Origin: Ottelia alismoides
Taxonomy: Eukaryota; Streptophyta; Magnoliopsida; Alismatales; Hydrocharitaceae
Length of the DNA: 64,000 bases
Assembly: GCA_037367405.1 (NCBI GenBank)
Contig: JAZKJV010002318.1
Coordinates: forward strand, 1-64,000
Direction: 5' to 3'
Made by a program: the position numbers and the translations under genes. The notes below the pieces were generated by a model that did no database searches, was not told where the DNA came from, and was given only the letters and a program-made list of their open reading frames with translations. This document shows, piece after piece, positions 45,984 through 57,590 of the stretch (within the stretch, counting starts at the first letter, position 1; each line of letters opens with the position of its first letter).

Positions 45984-48419
45984 TAAGGATATGGAGAGAT
46001 CCTCAAGCGCATCATGGAAGCGTGAGCGTCATATCGGATACGACGAAGAACGACTAGTCGTACTAGTTGTTCGGTGCAACGGAATTTAAAATTTTTATTC
46101 GATGAAACCACATGATCCAAGAACGATTCTCGGATCGTTTCATCTATAACCACAACAAGTATAATGCAATACCTCTTGAAGCGTGGTTGATCGAGTCTCT
46201 AAGAGAAGAGACCTCCTGTCTCAAGTCCGGTCGTCGGAGAGATTGCTTGCGAGCGCGGGGATGAACCGTGGTGTCCTCGCAATCCAAGAAGTTGATCCAA
46301 GCACGGTTGCTCCTGATCTCGTCGCACGAGATCGAACGTCTCCTTCGTAGGAGAAGCACTTGAAGTACACAGAGAACTGCATAGCGTCGAAGCGGCAACG
46401 CGAAGGCGAAGGCGACGACGATTCTCTCCACCAAGGTGGACGGCCACCAAGAAGAAGGGGGAGAGAGGGCTGTCGAGTATGGAGAAAGAGAGAGAGAGAA
46501 GAGTGCTACAATAGCATGTAAAGAGAAAGCATGGTATGCCTCTCTATTTATAGGGTTTTGGGATCCATGGATCTCAATCCATGTGTCATATAAAATCAAT
46601 GATTGAGATTGATTTATGTCAATCCAATGGTCAAGATTGTTGTTGGTAAAAGCCAACAACTTGTGATTTAATTTTGATTAAATATATTTGATAAATCAAA
46701 TAAATATTAATACCAAATTAAATAACACAAATAAAGAGAGAGAAATCAAGGGAGATGCATGGATTACCATGAGATTGCATATTCCCTTGATTTTCTCTCT
46801 ACTCAATTTCCAACAACAATTAGTTGGTATTTTAATTCACCAAAATAATTCTCAATTAATTTTGGGAATATTGCAATCTTGACATTGGAATATTGTGAAT
46901 CAAATTCATAACCCAAAACAAAATGTAATTTACATTTTCAATTAATTAAACAATGTGCATCCAATACACATTAATAATTAATCTACTAATATAAATTATA
47001 TTTAACTCTCTCTAATACATTATAAATCACATTTATACTATATTATAAATAATTGGATATTTCTATCCACATTATTCTTATCCATATTAATTAAATCACA
47101 TTTAATTATATTGGATAATTTCTCATACATCATGATAATTAAATCACATTTAATTATCAACTTCTCTTTGCTTAGATCTTATGGAATTGCTCTTAAACCA
47201 TTTAAGAACAATGCTATTTCTCCTCAGATACTTGGAGATAAGGACAGGGCGAATGTATTGTTCCACGTATAGTGACTTGGATTTTGAGATCACATCTCAA
47301 ATCCAGATCCCATGGACCTCTCATAGATGCTTGATTAAATCAAGACCGTAAACCTAATCTTCTCATTTGCATCTGAATCTCATTCAGATCAATGTCCAGT
47401 TCATGGACTAAGATTAGGTCACTTCTCTAATGAGAGGAGTCACTAAAATCCAGACCTGTTTCATCACTCCCTCGGAATGGAAGCGTCATGGTTATACAAT
47501 CGTTTATGATCAAATCACCCTTCAGGTATTCCCAATACCTGCACATCCTGTATAGTGGAAGACTCATGATCATCATGAAGATAAATATCACTTTTACACT
47601 GTCATCTTCATAGTCTGATCATTAAGTTTCTCAATCTTGGTCCTTGGGATATGGTACAGATCATATGCTTTCACAAAGCATATATATTACCTTCAAATTC
47701 ATATCATGCTTCTAAAGAATGATGACCATGCATGTAATTTGGTCAATCTCAATACCTCATGAGTGAGCTCATGTCTCCCGGTTCACAAGTGAACCTGTAT
47801 GATCCCTTTGAGAGATCATATTACTCATATGCCCTTACATGCACACCAGCTCGTCGGTGTATAGACCTTGATTAGGTCATCAACCTATTGGTCTGCCAAA
47901 TGTACATGCTCAGACATATAGTAATATGTCTGTCTCTGGTCAGAGGATGTTTGCTTGTGATGTGACAGTATTCATCATAGGTCTTTGGTTATCTCGATCT
48001 CGTTAAGTCAACTCATTGACTCAACTAATCTGATACCTCTGAATCAATATTCCTATGCAGAGGACCTGCATCAAGAGGTCGATCAGATATCAGTCTACTG
48101 AGATGGGATTGCCATCTCCCACTCAAACTGGAGATCACTACTTGTTAGTCATTGATGATGCTTGATGAGTCCTCTATCTAACTCCTTAGATATTCATCCA
48201 AGCATCAGCCTCTATGATTCAACCATTGAATCAACAGCTGTATGATTATCAAGTTGGCCATGGTATATAACCCTTATTGTACAGAGGGACCTTATAGTGC
48301 ATTCATTCATTCAATATCAGAAAGGGAGTGAAACAAAATCAATAACTTTTATTGATAAATCATTTATTACAATAACATTTATTGTAGGAATGGTTCGCCT
48401 CGGGCTCACATTGCTAACA
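45984..48419 (-). repeat. 5' LTR of the copia element (2436 bp)
   Basis: Promoter-bearing LTR. TATA box CTATAAATAG on the reverse strand at 46553-46544, so transcription should begin near 46515; U3 would be 48419 to about 46515, and R-U5 the remaining 530 bp. It lacks the 85-bp hairpin segment of the 3' LTR. Its inner end reads taaggatat where the other LTR has tgaaggatat, so the terminal TG has been lost by one-base deletion. Confidence 0.95.
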
Positions 48420-48424
48420 ACTTT
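48420..48424. repeat. Target-site duplication of the copia element, right
   Basis: ACTTT, identical to 34383-34387. Confidence 0.85.
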
Positions 48425-48523
48425 AACCCTGAATTTGTGTGAACCGCTCGATCTTGATTGAGCGGCCCACGTGGTACAGCAGACTCTGCTGGCCAGCAGA
48501 GGAGCTGCTCTCCCGCCTCTCAT

Positions 48524-48751
48524 GCCTAATATCTCTAAACTTCTGCATCATCATCTGCGAATTGTGTGATTATGAAATCATACATGAGTATGTCAATTGC
48601 CGATGAAGGTAATAATTTTATCTTTGTTTAGGATGATGCGGCAATTATTCGGCTAAGAGTCAACAACTACTATATCAAGAACTTCGGGTATATTGATGTC
48701 ATGTGTATAGTACGGAAGTTTCAACAAAATATTTATTATTTTAGATTTTTA
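48524..48751. other. Unit 2 non-coding block
   Basis: Matches 15775-16000 of unit 1, sharing ctgcgaattgtgtgattatg and the 'gatgatgcggcaattattcg' stretch. Confidence 0.7.
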
Positions 48752-49762
48752 TCAGCCATGTCCCTCCATTCTGTGAATATCAGTTGTGTCTCCGATTTCT
48801 TGTCATTCTATCACTTGTATCTCTCATTTTAGTTGTCGTCCATGCTTAACGCAAACAAACGTTAAATTTGAGGACATATCGAGAATTAATTTTAAAAAAT
48901 AAACTGAAAAGTCCATCCCCTTCTTCCATCTTCTTCACCTCCCTCTTGATGACAGCTTCATGTCTTCCTCAGACTCCTATGCTCCTTCCTAGACCTTTCA
49001 ACATGCACACGGAGTCCTCAAAAGGGAGCAGCAACATGAGGAGACTGTGCCTTATAAGCATCACCGCATCTATGGCCCACATCCCCGTCGAACGAACCCA
49101 CTCAAATGATTCGCCGCCATCATATGTGTTGTCCTCTGGGTTCTTGTGATGCTAGGAGGCTGCTGCTTCGGGTGCTTGCTGAGGGGAAAAAGGGGTGAAG
49201 GTCAAGGAAGGGAACTGGGGGAGGGATGGGGATGAGCTGTTGGAAGAGCTGTAAGGTTTCTCGAGAAAGCAAGAGCAGAGGGAGATAAAGAAGGTGCTGG
49301 CGGAGGAGGAGCAAGTGGGCGGAGGAGGAAGGTGGAGGGAGGAGGTTATGTGCTGAAACATGATACTTTCATCATTTGTTAGTTAAGATAAAATTTTGAT
49401 CAACTAATTCATGAACATTCACCAAAAAATTCAATAAAATTCATCATATGATCCGCAATGGGTGATATACCCGTGAAAATGGAAAAAATAGCTATTTGAT
49501 GGATGCATGAAGGTGTAGTTAAGAGAGAGAAAGGGAAAAAGAACAAATGGAGGAAGAAGATGAAGAAGAAGAAGTCTGGACAGTTATGCCCCTCTTAAAT
49601 GCACTATGGTTTGAAAAAACCATAGTTAAGTTCAACTCATTGACATTTAAACTAACGTAGGGGCTCAAGTGATTGCACAGTAAGAAATCGAGGACACAAT
49701 TGATACTCCCATAAAGGAAAGGACACAACTGATATTGGAATATCTTGGAGGGGCATAACTGA
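48752..49762. mobile_element. Long-TIR element with GC-rich interior (possible Pack-MULE-like)
   Basis: Inverted ends: TCAGCCATGTCCCTCC with TCAGTTATGCCCCTCC, and further in, a shared GATATCAGTTGTGTCC-type stretch, giving about 40 bp of imperfect TIR. Present only in unit 2, between 'ttattattttagattttta' and 'cttataatttttattcata', which adjoin in unit 1. The interior 48900-49370 is purine-biased and GC-richer than its surroundings, like captured exonic DNA, but I recognise no protein in either strand. A 9-bp target duplication was not found. Confidence 0.6.
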
Positions 49763-49979
49763 TGAAGACCTTATAATTTTTATTCATAAGTTTACCTGAA
49801 TTATTTTTGAAATTATGATTACAATTGTTGAGGGAATATATTGAATTACGTCAAATAGTATAATCTTTAAAATTTCTCGGCTAATAAGCTGATTTACCCT
49901 TATAGGTAATTGTATCCTTCAATAAAATAACGACATTAATGGACTACCATAACATTATTTAAATGGATACCCAACCCCT

Positions 49980-50287
49980 TGGGCATGTTTGGTAACTGGG
50001 TTGGATTGGGCTGGGATATCCTCCCGTGAATAGTAGTTGTTTGGATGGTTGGGAGGGTTGGAGAGGGTTGGAATGATAAATGTGACGTGACATTGAGTAT
50101 GTGTTATATTAACTTTTAATGATTATAATATATTTTTATATTAATTTTTTATTTGAATGTGGTGAATAAATATTATACCAAAGAAATTGTACGGTCGATA
50201 TAACTAATTCCAACCCAAGAATACATGGATATAGCAGGGATATGAAGGTTACCCTGAGGTAACATGACAACCAAAAAGCACCTAATG
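49980..50287. mobile_element. Tourist/Harbinger-like MITE, tentative
   Basis: One end reads GGGCATGTTTGGTAACTGGG. The other, read backwards, is AGGTGCTTTTTGGTTGTC, similar in the manner of Tourist ends. Internal 'ccaaccc' and 'gggttgg' words can pair. The expected TTA/TAA target duplication is not clear. Confidence 0.4.
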
Positions 50288-50600
50288 CATTTCACACAAC
50301 GGATACCTGATTTGATGAGAAACTATTTTAATAGGAACGAGTCAACCCATTAACCATGTAATAGACCGAGTGTGAATTGGGTGGGCACCTACTCCATTGA
50401 CAACCATGAGATCAAGGAGTCAGTTGGGACATTCGGGGAGTAGAATCTAGAGAGGCGAGTGTTGCAAAGGTGTTGTGACAAGCAGGACCGTCCTCGAGGG
50501 TAGTTTCTGAGTGCAATGACCCATGGTTCATCTACTACAGGGACTCATTTTAATATGTATGCAGCATTAAGTTTAGAAAAAAATAGTATATGTCCCCAAT

Positions 50601-50780
50601 GAGATCTTATAGAATCAAATTTTTTTATTAAAACAATTCACCGAAAAATGTGCTCTTGTGGAATCGATTTTTCGATGAAACAACTCGTTGAAAAATGAAC
50701 CCTTATGGAATCGATTCTTCATGAAACAACTTGTCAAAAAATGAGCTCTTATAGAATCGAATTTTCAGTGAACAACTCAA
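50601..50780. repeat. Tandem repeat, four units of about 48 bp
   Basis: Units start at about 50601, 50650, 50697 and 50743. Consensus words are 'gagctcttatagaatcga', 'ttttc(g)atgaaacaact' and 'aaaaat'. Two further units in inverted orientation lie at about 58045-58143. Confidence 0.8.
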
Positions 50781-51290
50781 TGCTAAAGTCCAAGATTTAA
50801 TGAAATTATATAAAGACACATTGTTCATCGAAATTTTTATATAAAGATCCATTTTTTCTTTTGCTAAGGTACCACAAAATGTTAAGGATGTCACTGGCAA
50901 CAAGGTGAACAAAAAGAAAGTGGTAGGGCAAGGGAGGAAGTAGAAGACAGAAGAAACACAATATTTTTTAGCAAAAAGGAAATGGAAGATCCACTGTTAG
51001 TTGGATTTGCATCCAACGGACATGAATGCCGATGCAACTAGCTTAAATAAACCTTGGTGCATGCTCTCTAAACCCACGTATGCTTCATCTCTATTCACTT
51101 CTACATGTATTTCTCTCGCAATTTTTATAACTTATTTCGGAAGCATACTTTCAACTCATTATCATCCTATCCATTGTAATCTAGGGTTACATTAAGCAAG
51201 GAGACTGAGGAAGAACAATGTGTACAGTTGCATTAGAGGACTAAAGTGTGGTTATGTTGCTCCACAGCAGTACACATGTAATTCTATTTT

Positions 51291-54200
51291 TTTGCTGGAT
51301 CTTATATTTCAATATACAAATCATTTAAAACTGATCAATTTTTGTATTGTACCATCATGATAAATATTTCCAACCCAGATCAATTTTTATTTCTGATCAA
51401 TTTTTATTTCTGCTATAATACAAAACAAATGAAAAGGCTTCAGATCCTCCCCTACAATAGAATTGATCAAGTAATTTTTCCAAAAATCATGTAATTAGAG
51501 AACAAAGAAATAGTCCTGCAATAGTATTTCTGCAATAGTATTTCTCCTAAAAAGTAAGTATTAAATTCGTGGCTTCAAATCTGGTCCCAAATTATCTCAA
51601 TAGATAGAGCATAAAAATACCTTTAAAGCGAAATTAAGTTCGTAATTTTTGGATATAAATGTAAGATATATTAAAAGGTCAAATACAGGGACTAAAGTAT
51701 AATAAAAATTGAAATGTTATAACAAAATGGTTCAGCTCAGAGCCTTATCTACAATTTCCTGAACTCTTTAGAGTTCTTTATAACAATTTGCCAAGGCGGG
51801 CACGTCTCTGCTATATCTGGAAGTAATGGGAGGCTTGCCTGCAAAACCTTCAGATCACGTGCAAGAAAGCACGTGATCAGAGCTCTGGATCGTAGGTTAC
51901 GGAGAGCACCTCTTTACTGATCATGTTGTTCACTGTGAACCACGTGGATGTACTGGACAGCGTCGGATGATACTAGAATCAACAGTGAAGGGACTACCAG
52001 ACGTGAACAGTTGGATCGAGATCGGGAAGGGCTTTGGGCCGGGCTAGCCTGACCCGGTCCGCAACCCGACCCGTTAAGTCCGGCCCGAATCTGAACCCGT
52101 TTAAATTTGAGCCGGGCTCGGGCTCAAAAAAAGAGCCCGTTTCTAAAACGGGTCGGGTTCGGGCTGAGTAGAGCCCGGTCCGAAACCAGGCCCGAAGCCC
52201 GATCCCAAACCTGTATAATATAAAATATATAATATATTACTTTAACCCTATTCCCTCATGGCCCATCCCAACCCAATCCCCCTCAAACCCTATCTCCATA
52301 CTCCAACGATACTACCATGTACCGACATTTCAAAGTTTTGAAAAAAAAATAAAATGTATATGAAAAAATCAAAAGTTTTTGAAGAGAAAAAATCAAACAT
52401 TTCAAAGTTTTTTTTATCAAAATTATATAGGATGTCAAAATTTTAGATTTATCACAATTTTTTAACAAATTTTTTTTTAAAAAAAAGACATTTTCATATC
52501 ACCCGTTGAATTAAGCATTTTAAAAAAATCAAAAGTTTTTAAAGGAAAAAAAGTTACTGGGCAGCCCTCGGGCCGGGTTCGGGTTCTAGCTGACCCATCC
52601 AAATTTTTTTGGGCCGCGGCTCAGTCCGAAACCTGAAAAAATAAACGAGCTCGGGTTCGGGCCGATGCCCAACCCGTCCCGCCCGACCCGATTCTCATCC
52701 CTATAATTAACGAGTGCCTCCTCTCTCTCGAGCAGCCGAGCTCCGCCTTCATCGGGTGGTGGATGAGCGGATCTCCTGTGCCCTCGATCTATTTCTCTAT
52801 GGCGTGAACGGGTGATTGATGGTCCGGAGATTTTCCTGAAGGCTTGGAGAGTTCGGTGGAGATGTACTGGAAGCGGGCTGAGTCTTGAAGGTCTTCTTCT
52901 TGATGACCCCTCACCGGAGAAAAAGAGCGAGACTTGTGAGGGGCTCAGATCTCCGTCCAATGAAAACCTGCAGGGGATTAGCAAGAAATCGAAACAAAAT
53001 GGTGCGACGTGGAATCCCGGTTGATGCTCCTGCGAGGTTGGCAGCTTCTCGAACCTCAAGTTTCAGCAATGGCAAAAGGTTTCAGAGGGAGATGTGGGCG
53101 AAAGCTCCGTTGGTGGATGGCGGAAGATAGGATCTTCTTCTCCGATGCAACTCACCGGAGATGGAGTGATCTGAAAAAGGTAGAAATGAACTGAACTGCG
53201 ATGGGAGGACGACGGGGTGGGGTCTCGATTGGAGTCGATTTGGGGTGTTTTTAGGTGTGAGCAACAGAGAAAAAAAGACGAAAACTAAGGGAGAAAACTT
53301 CAAAGAAGATGAAGTAGAAGAGGGAAAAGGAGGGATATTGCAGAGGATTTACCTCGAGTGGTTTCGTCGGAGATGAAGTCGCTGAGGCGTACTCCTGTCG
53401 TCGTTCTAAGGCAAGACGAGGTGATCTGAGCTCTGCAGCTATTCGTAGGAGCTGCTACGGCGTGGCAGAGCTCGCCGGATCACGCCAAGGTCTGAGTCGT
53501 CTCCGCACGATGTGGAGAACTCACAGCTGTCACATGGAGATGAAGGGTGCTGGGCTTGACCATAGGTTGATGGCGGATGGGGAAAAAGGGTGTGGGGAAG
53601 ACGATTTTAAAGGTTGTGATGGCGGTGATAACAGCTTTGGAAAGGAGGAAACAACCGAAGCTCCAATGGGTAACGGTTGAAGAGGGAAAACGGTCGGTTA
53701 TAGAAAGGATTCGAGGCGAGAGGGATGGGGTTTTGGCGTAATGGATGGGAGAAGTGGATGTTGACGTGAGGTCAACACACCTTGGGCGATGATTGGTGGA
53801 GAGAGGCCCTTAGTGGGTGGTGCTGCTCAAGGCTGAGATAAAAATTGAAGAAAATAAAAAGGAAATAGAGGATGGACTCAAAATTGAAATTAGTCCTCAT
53901 AAAAATTGTATCTCGGGGATATCTATATTTATCATGAAGGACTAAAAAGTAAAAAAAGACTCATGATATAAATTTTGAAGATATTTCATAGAATAAAATA
54001 CCTTTTTTCAGTATTTTGTATTTTTTAGTTTTGTTAAAAAATAATATAAAATAAATTGAATAACATATTAGAAATTTAAAAAACAATAATATATGTTTCT
54101 TCAATAATAGAAAAGTGAATAAAAAATCATGAAAGATATAAAATATAAAATAGATACAATATCACAACACATTTGTTTGTCCTGATTTTTATATTTTCTG

Positions 54201-54400
54201 TATTTTACTTTCTCCTGGTTAGCTAAAATAAAACTAAAAAACAAGAAATAAAAAGTAAATAATTAAATAGTTAACTTTCGTACATTAAATAATGAACTCA
54301 AAATCGAGTATTTGTATAATATATAAATTGGTCCCAAAACCCATGTTTCACATATGAAATCTAATTCCTCTTATTTTGATTTTATTTTATAGATAATTAA
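51291..54400 (-). repeat. LTR-like module, unit 2 copy
   Basis: Counterpart of 16760-18590, with the GC-rich part at about 52720-53830 and AT-rich parts either side. The long frame 53059-52586 and the overlapping forward frames run through this GC-rich part, differ from the unit 1 frames and carry no domain. Interrupted by an insert at about 52027-52703. Confidence 0.45.
52027..52703. mobile_element. Inserted element with GGGTCGGG/CCCGACCC-rich ends
   Basis: Its ends are rich in words such as 'gggccgggc', 'cccgacccg' and 'cgggtcgggttcggg' in opposing orientation, and its middle is AT-rich with runs of A. Unit 1 at about 17465 passes directly from 'gttggatcgaga' to 'ctcaatcaacggtacgtg', so this is an insertion of about 680 bp. 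The style resembles hAT-type short elements that begin AGGG; the exact ends and target duplication are not resolved. Confidence 0.55.
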
Positions 54401-57400
54401 GCATACATTAAATCATCGGTGAATAAAGTTTCATAGGAATCGGTATGGATGAGATACCAAACTTTACAACTTTCTAAGTCAGCAACTTTTTTGCACAATA
54501 TCATCATTGTGATCTTCCATATATATTCTTGCAAAAGACACATAAATTTATCTAGACATGCATGATATTTTCTCTTTGTTGCTCTCTATCTTTCAAAGAA
54601 CATTCCATGACGGCAGATTTATTCTCTTTCATATTATAATTGAAGAGAAGAAAAATAATAATTGGTTAACATTTGATTGATGAGCAAAATATGATAACAC
54701 GTGGATTGGTCATTTTAAAGTTTCTAATAATATTAATTTAGTTTTAATCTCTTACATTGGATGGAAATATGATAATTGGATCACGTGTTCATCATTTTCT
54801 TAATGAGATCTGTGATCATTGAAAAATACATACATACACACACACACATTTATAACAGGGAGTCTATGAGAGTTCGGCATAAGAGGATGATTTGTGCAAT
54901 ATACATTATTCCAATAACAATAGTAAATTCAAAAATTACAAATCACAAGGTATACAAGTAGAGTTATCTAAACTAGAAGTGCACTATGATTTTAACGTGA
55001 AAACGCAAGTGGGTGAAAACCACGCCCCTTCTAAGATCTTCCTACGCTCTCTCGGTGAAGCTTGTGTCCACTATATGTGCCACTTGAAATTGAGGTAGCA
55101 CAACCTCACACACAACCTACACCCTTCCTTGGACAAATCTCGAAGGAATATTATACCTCTTACAGAGAAAAGAATCTACAACTAGGATACCTACATACAA
55201 TATGCTTGAAAAGCAATAAATTAGTGAGAATCTTGAATTCACAAAGTTATAGGCAATTGAGCGCAATATATATTCAAGAATGGATATGATTACTTGAGAA
55301 CATGGAGATCACAAAGAGCCTGAGAGCTTTGATACAGCAAACGGCACAAGAGCATGGATATCGCATTGAAATATAGCACTCTTTCTTCACTTTAATAAGT
55401 AGAAATGTTTCTCTTGGATGTTCATCTTAATAAAGTCCATTAGGATCATTTTATAGGCTTAGAGTGTTCGGAGGCTAAAAGAGTTTTTGGATAGCCAATT
55501 AGGAATTTACCAATGTTTAAAAAAATTTAGAACTCGGAGTTCATCGATCAAGTATACAAGATTGATTTGACATGGTGAAAATGATCAATCAGACTAGTTT
55601 TCAAACATTATATGATTGTAGAGGGTATATTTGAAAAATGATCTATCAAACAATTGAGGTTGATAGATCAGAATTAAATATTAGCTAAAGTTGATCAATC
55701 ATGATTAAAAATTGATTGATAAGAGATGACTAATCAAGTATACCAAGTTGGTCAATCAAGTTAAATCAAGAAGCAAAAGCTGATAGATCAGAGCACAAAA
55801 GGTTGTCGATCAGGTCAGCCCAAAAGTGATTTATTGGTTTTCATTTTCATTATTTATAGCTTCTTTTCACTTTTTGATTGAGAATATCAAACTCCTCTGA
55901 CTTGGTAAATTTTGCAAAAGTTTCCATGTGTCTTCATCACATGCTCTTGACCTCCAAAGACTTCAAATCTTCTCAAAAAACGATATGAATTTGAACTTTG
56001 GATTTCGGGTCGAGCTTATTAGATCCCCATGCTTTGATATGTATCTTTATGATTCATGTTTCTTTGCTTTCATACATTGCTTTCTTTGCATTTTTTATAC
56101 TTTAATATCTCTTTTTATCTGAAAAGTCAATCAAGCTACAAAATAAATAAGCAACAAAGTCATTAGCAAAATTTAAGTCACTAACAACCTCCTCTCAAGA
56201 AGATTAAATTTCCATCCTCCACATCTTTTCCACCATTAGATTTGGATGATTAGAAGAGATGATTAAAAAACACTTTCACATCTCTTCTCCCTCCCACCCT
56301 CCCTCCCTCCCTCCTTCTTTCTCTACTTACCATGTCTTCTCTTCCTCAGCAAGAACCCAACTCTTCGTCGACTTTTCTAACAAACAGGAGATGATCGGTC
56401 GTAGGTGCCTCCCTCCTCTAGCATCATCGCCCGCACAACTCCCTCTATGTTTTCCTCCATATCGGCCACCTGCACTTCTCTCCCTCCAACATCATACCTT
56501 TCTTGATTGAAAGCGATCTTCCCAGAGTGGAGATGTAGTTGTGGGGTATGAGGATATTTTTAAGGTATCAAAAAATCAGTAAAAACATTGTATGTTATTT
56601 ATGTATTCAGATTGTGGATACTCAACAATATCACAATTGATATTAAGTATCAAATGATTGTCTTGGACATGAATTTGAAGTAGCATGCGAGAATGGTATA
56701 AGAAAATGATTGGACGAATGAAAAAGTATAATCAAAATTTAAAATTTAGAATAATTAAAATCGGGTAGAAACAGATACTGAAGGCTCCAATAACTATATA
56801 ACATCATAAGAACTAAAAATCCAAAAAAAACTTATCCAACTAAATCAAGGATAATCTCGTGCTTTTAGGAACAACACTTACATTTGTTTAAAGATTGATA
56901 GAGTGATTACCTCATAACAACACTCACTCAAAAATTTACTTGAGTTGTGGTACTTACTGTATTTTGCTTTCAAACAGCTTATGTTATGGATGCAAGCCTT
57001 ATTATCTCATACTAATCTAGTTAACTTACAAAATATGAATATAGGTAACTAGCTGGAAGATTTCCTTGAAATAATACATATTACTTAGTTTTTAATGCAT
57101 AAGAAGATTTCCATAGATCACATATCTAAATATTAATGTAGTAAATTGCATCTGCAATAAATTTCTAGGAAATGTTTAACCCAGGTGCATCCACCGCTTC
57201 GTTAACATTTAAAAATGGTAACAACCTTGTTAATATTTATTAATTAAAGAATAAGTCCTTCGGAGGGCATCTTGGTCGGAGACGATTGGCAAGTAGGTGG
57301 ACAGACCTTGCCAGTGGGTCGGGGGCCGCCCGTCCATCTAACCCGTTCATAGGTCGGGCTTGGATCAAGAAATTCGAGAAATGAATCGATTCTACTCATC

Positions 57401-57590
57401 ATGGCTCACTCTTGAGCCCACCCATCAAATGGACATGCCGTGGACATATATCCAAAATCATGACCGGTCCTGACCTGCAAAGAGTAAAACATATATTAAA
57501 AAATTGGATTTTTTTACATATACTTAATGTGATATACTTCATGTTATTCTTCTGCATTATTTAAGTTGCATTATATTTAGTAATTTTCAT
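54401..57590. other. Right part of duplication unit 2, non-coding
   Basis: Counterpart of 19570-19680 and 22600-26227. It contains the empty sites for the 413-bp MITE (about 57280) and for the hairpin MITE. A CCCT-rich run lies at about 56288-56314 and a short (CA)n run at 54838-54850. Confidence 0.65.

Larger units (their letters stand above)
34388..48419 (-). mobile_element. Ty1/copia LTR retrotransposon, complete structure with nested solo LTR
   Basis: A 14,032-bp element on the reverse strand. In its own direction it has the 5' LTR (48419-45984), primer binding site, a leader interrupted by a foreign solo LTR, gag-pol, polypurine tract and 3' LTR (36908-34388). The integrase-before-RT order places it in Ty1/copia. 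Both termini are TG...CA type (one TG lost at the inner end of the 5' LTR), and the 5-bp target ACTTT is duplicated. Removing the solo LTR leaves about 10.6 kb. Two nonsense codons in pol mean it is probably not autonomous as it stands. Confidence 0.95.
34287..48523. mobile_element. Mutator-like MITE split by the copia insertion
   Basis: The arms are 34296-34387 and 48425-48514. They are inverted repeats of one another over about 75 bp, sharing TGCTGTACC(A/G)CGTGGGCCGC and GATCGAGCGGTTCACAC. Each arm holds an inner palindrome (CCTCTGCTGCGCAGCAGAGG at the left, the GGCC-centred form at the right). The 9-mer GCCTCTCAT flanks the outside on both sides (34287-34295 and 48515-48523), the length of a Mutator target duplication. 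Without the retrotransposon the element is about 180 bp. Confidence 0.85.
49763..51290. other. Unit 2 block with small repeats, no gene
   Basis: The start (49775-49925) matches 15995-16085. After that the block has no counterpart in unit 1, where the MULE transposase fragment lies instead. The frame at 51001-51195 has no domain. Confidence 0.5.
28250..57590 (+). repeat. Tandem segmental duplication, unit 2
   Basis: This is the second copy of the block at 4991-26227. It contains, as later insertions, the 311-bp CACTA-type MITE, the Mutator-like MITE with the 14-kb copia element, the internal-TIR element at 48752-49762 and the insert at about 52027-52703. It lacks the LINE, the organelle-like insert, the hAT-like element at 20471-22458, the hairpin MITE and the 413-bp MITE of unit 1. 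Confidence 0.85.
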
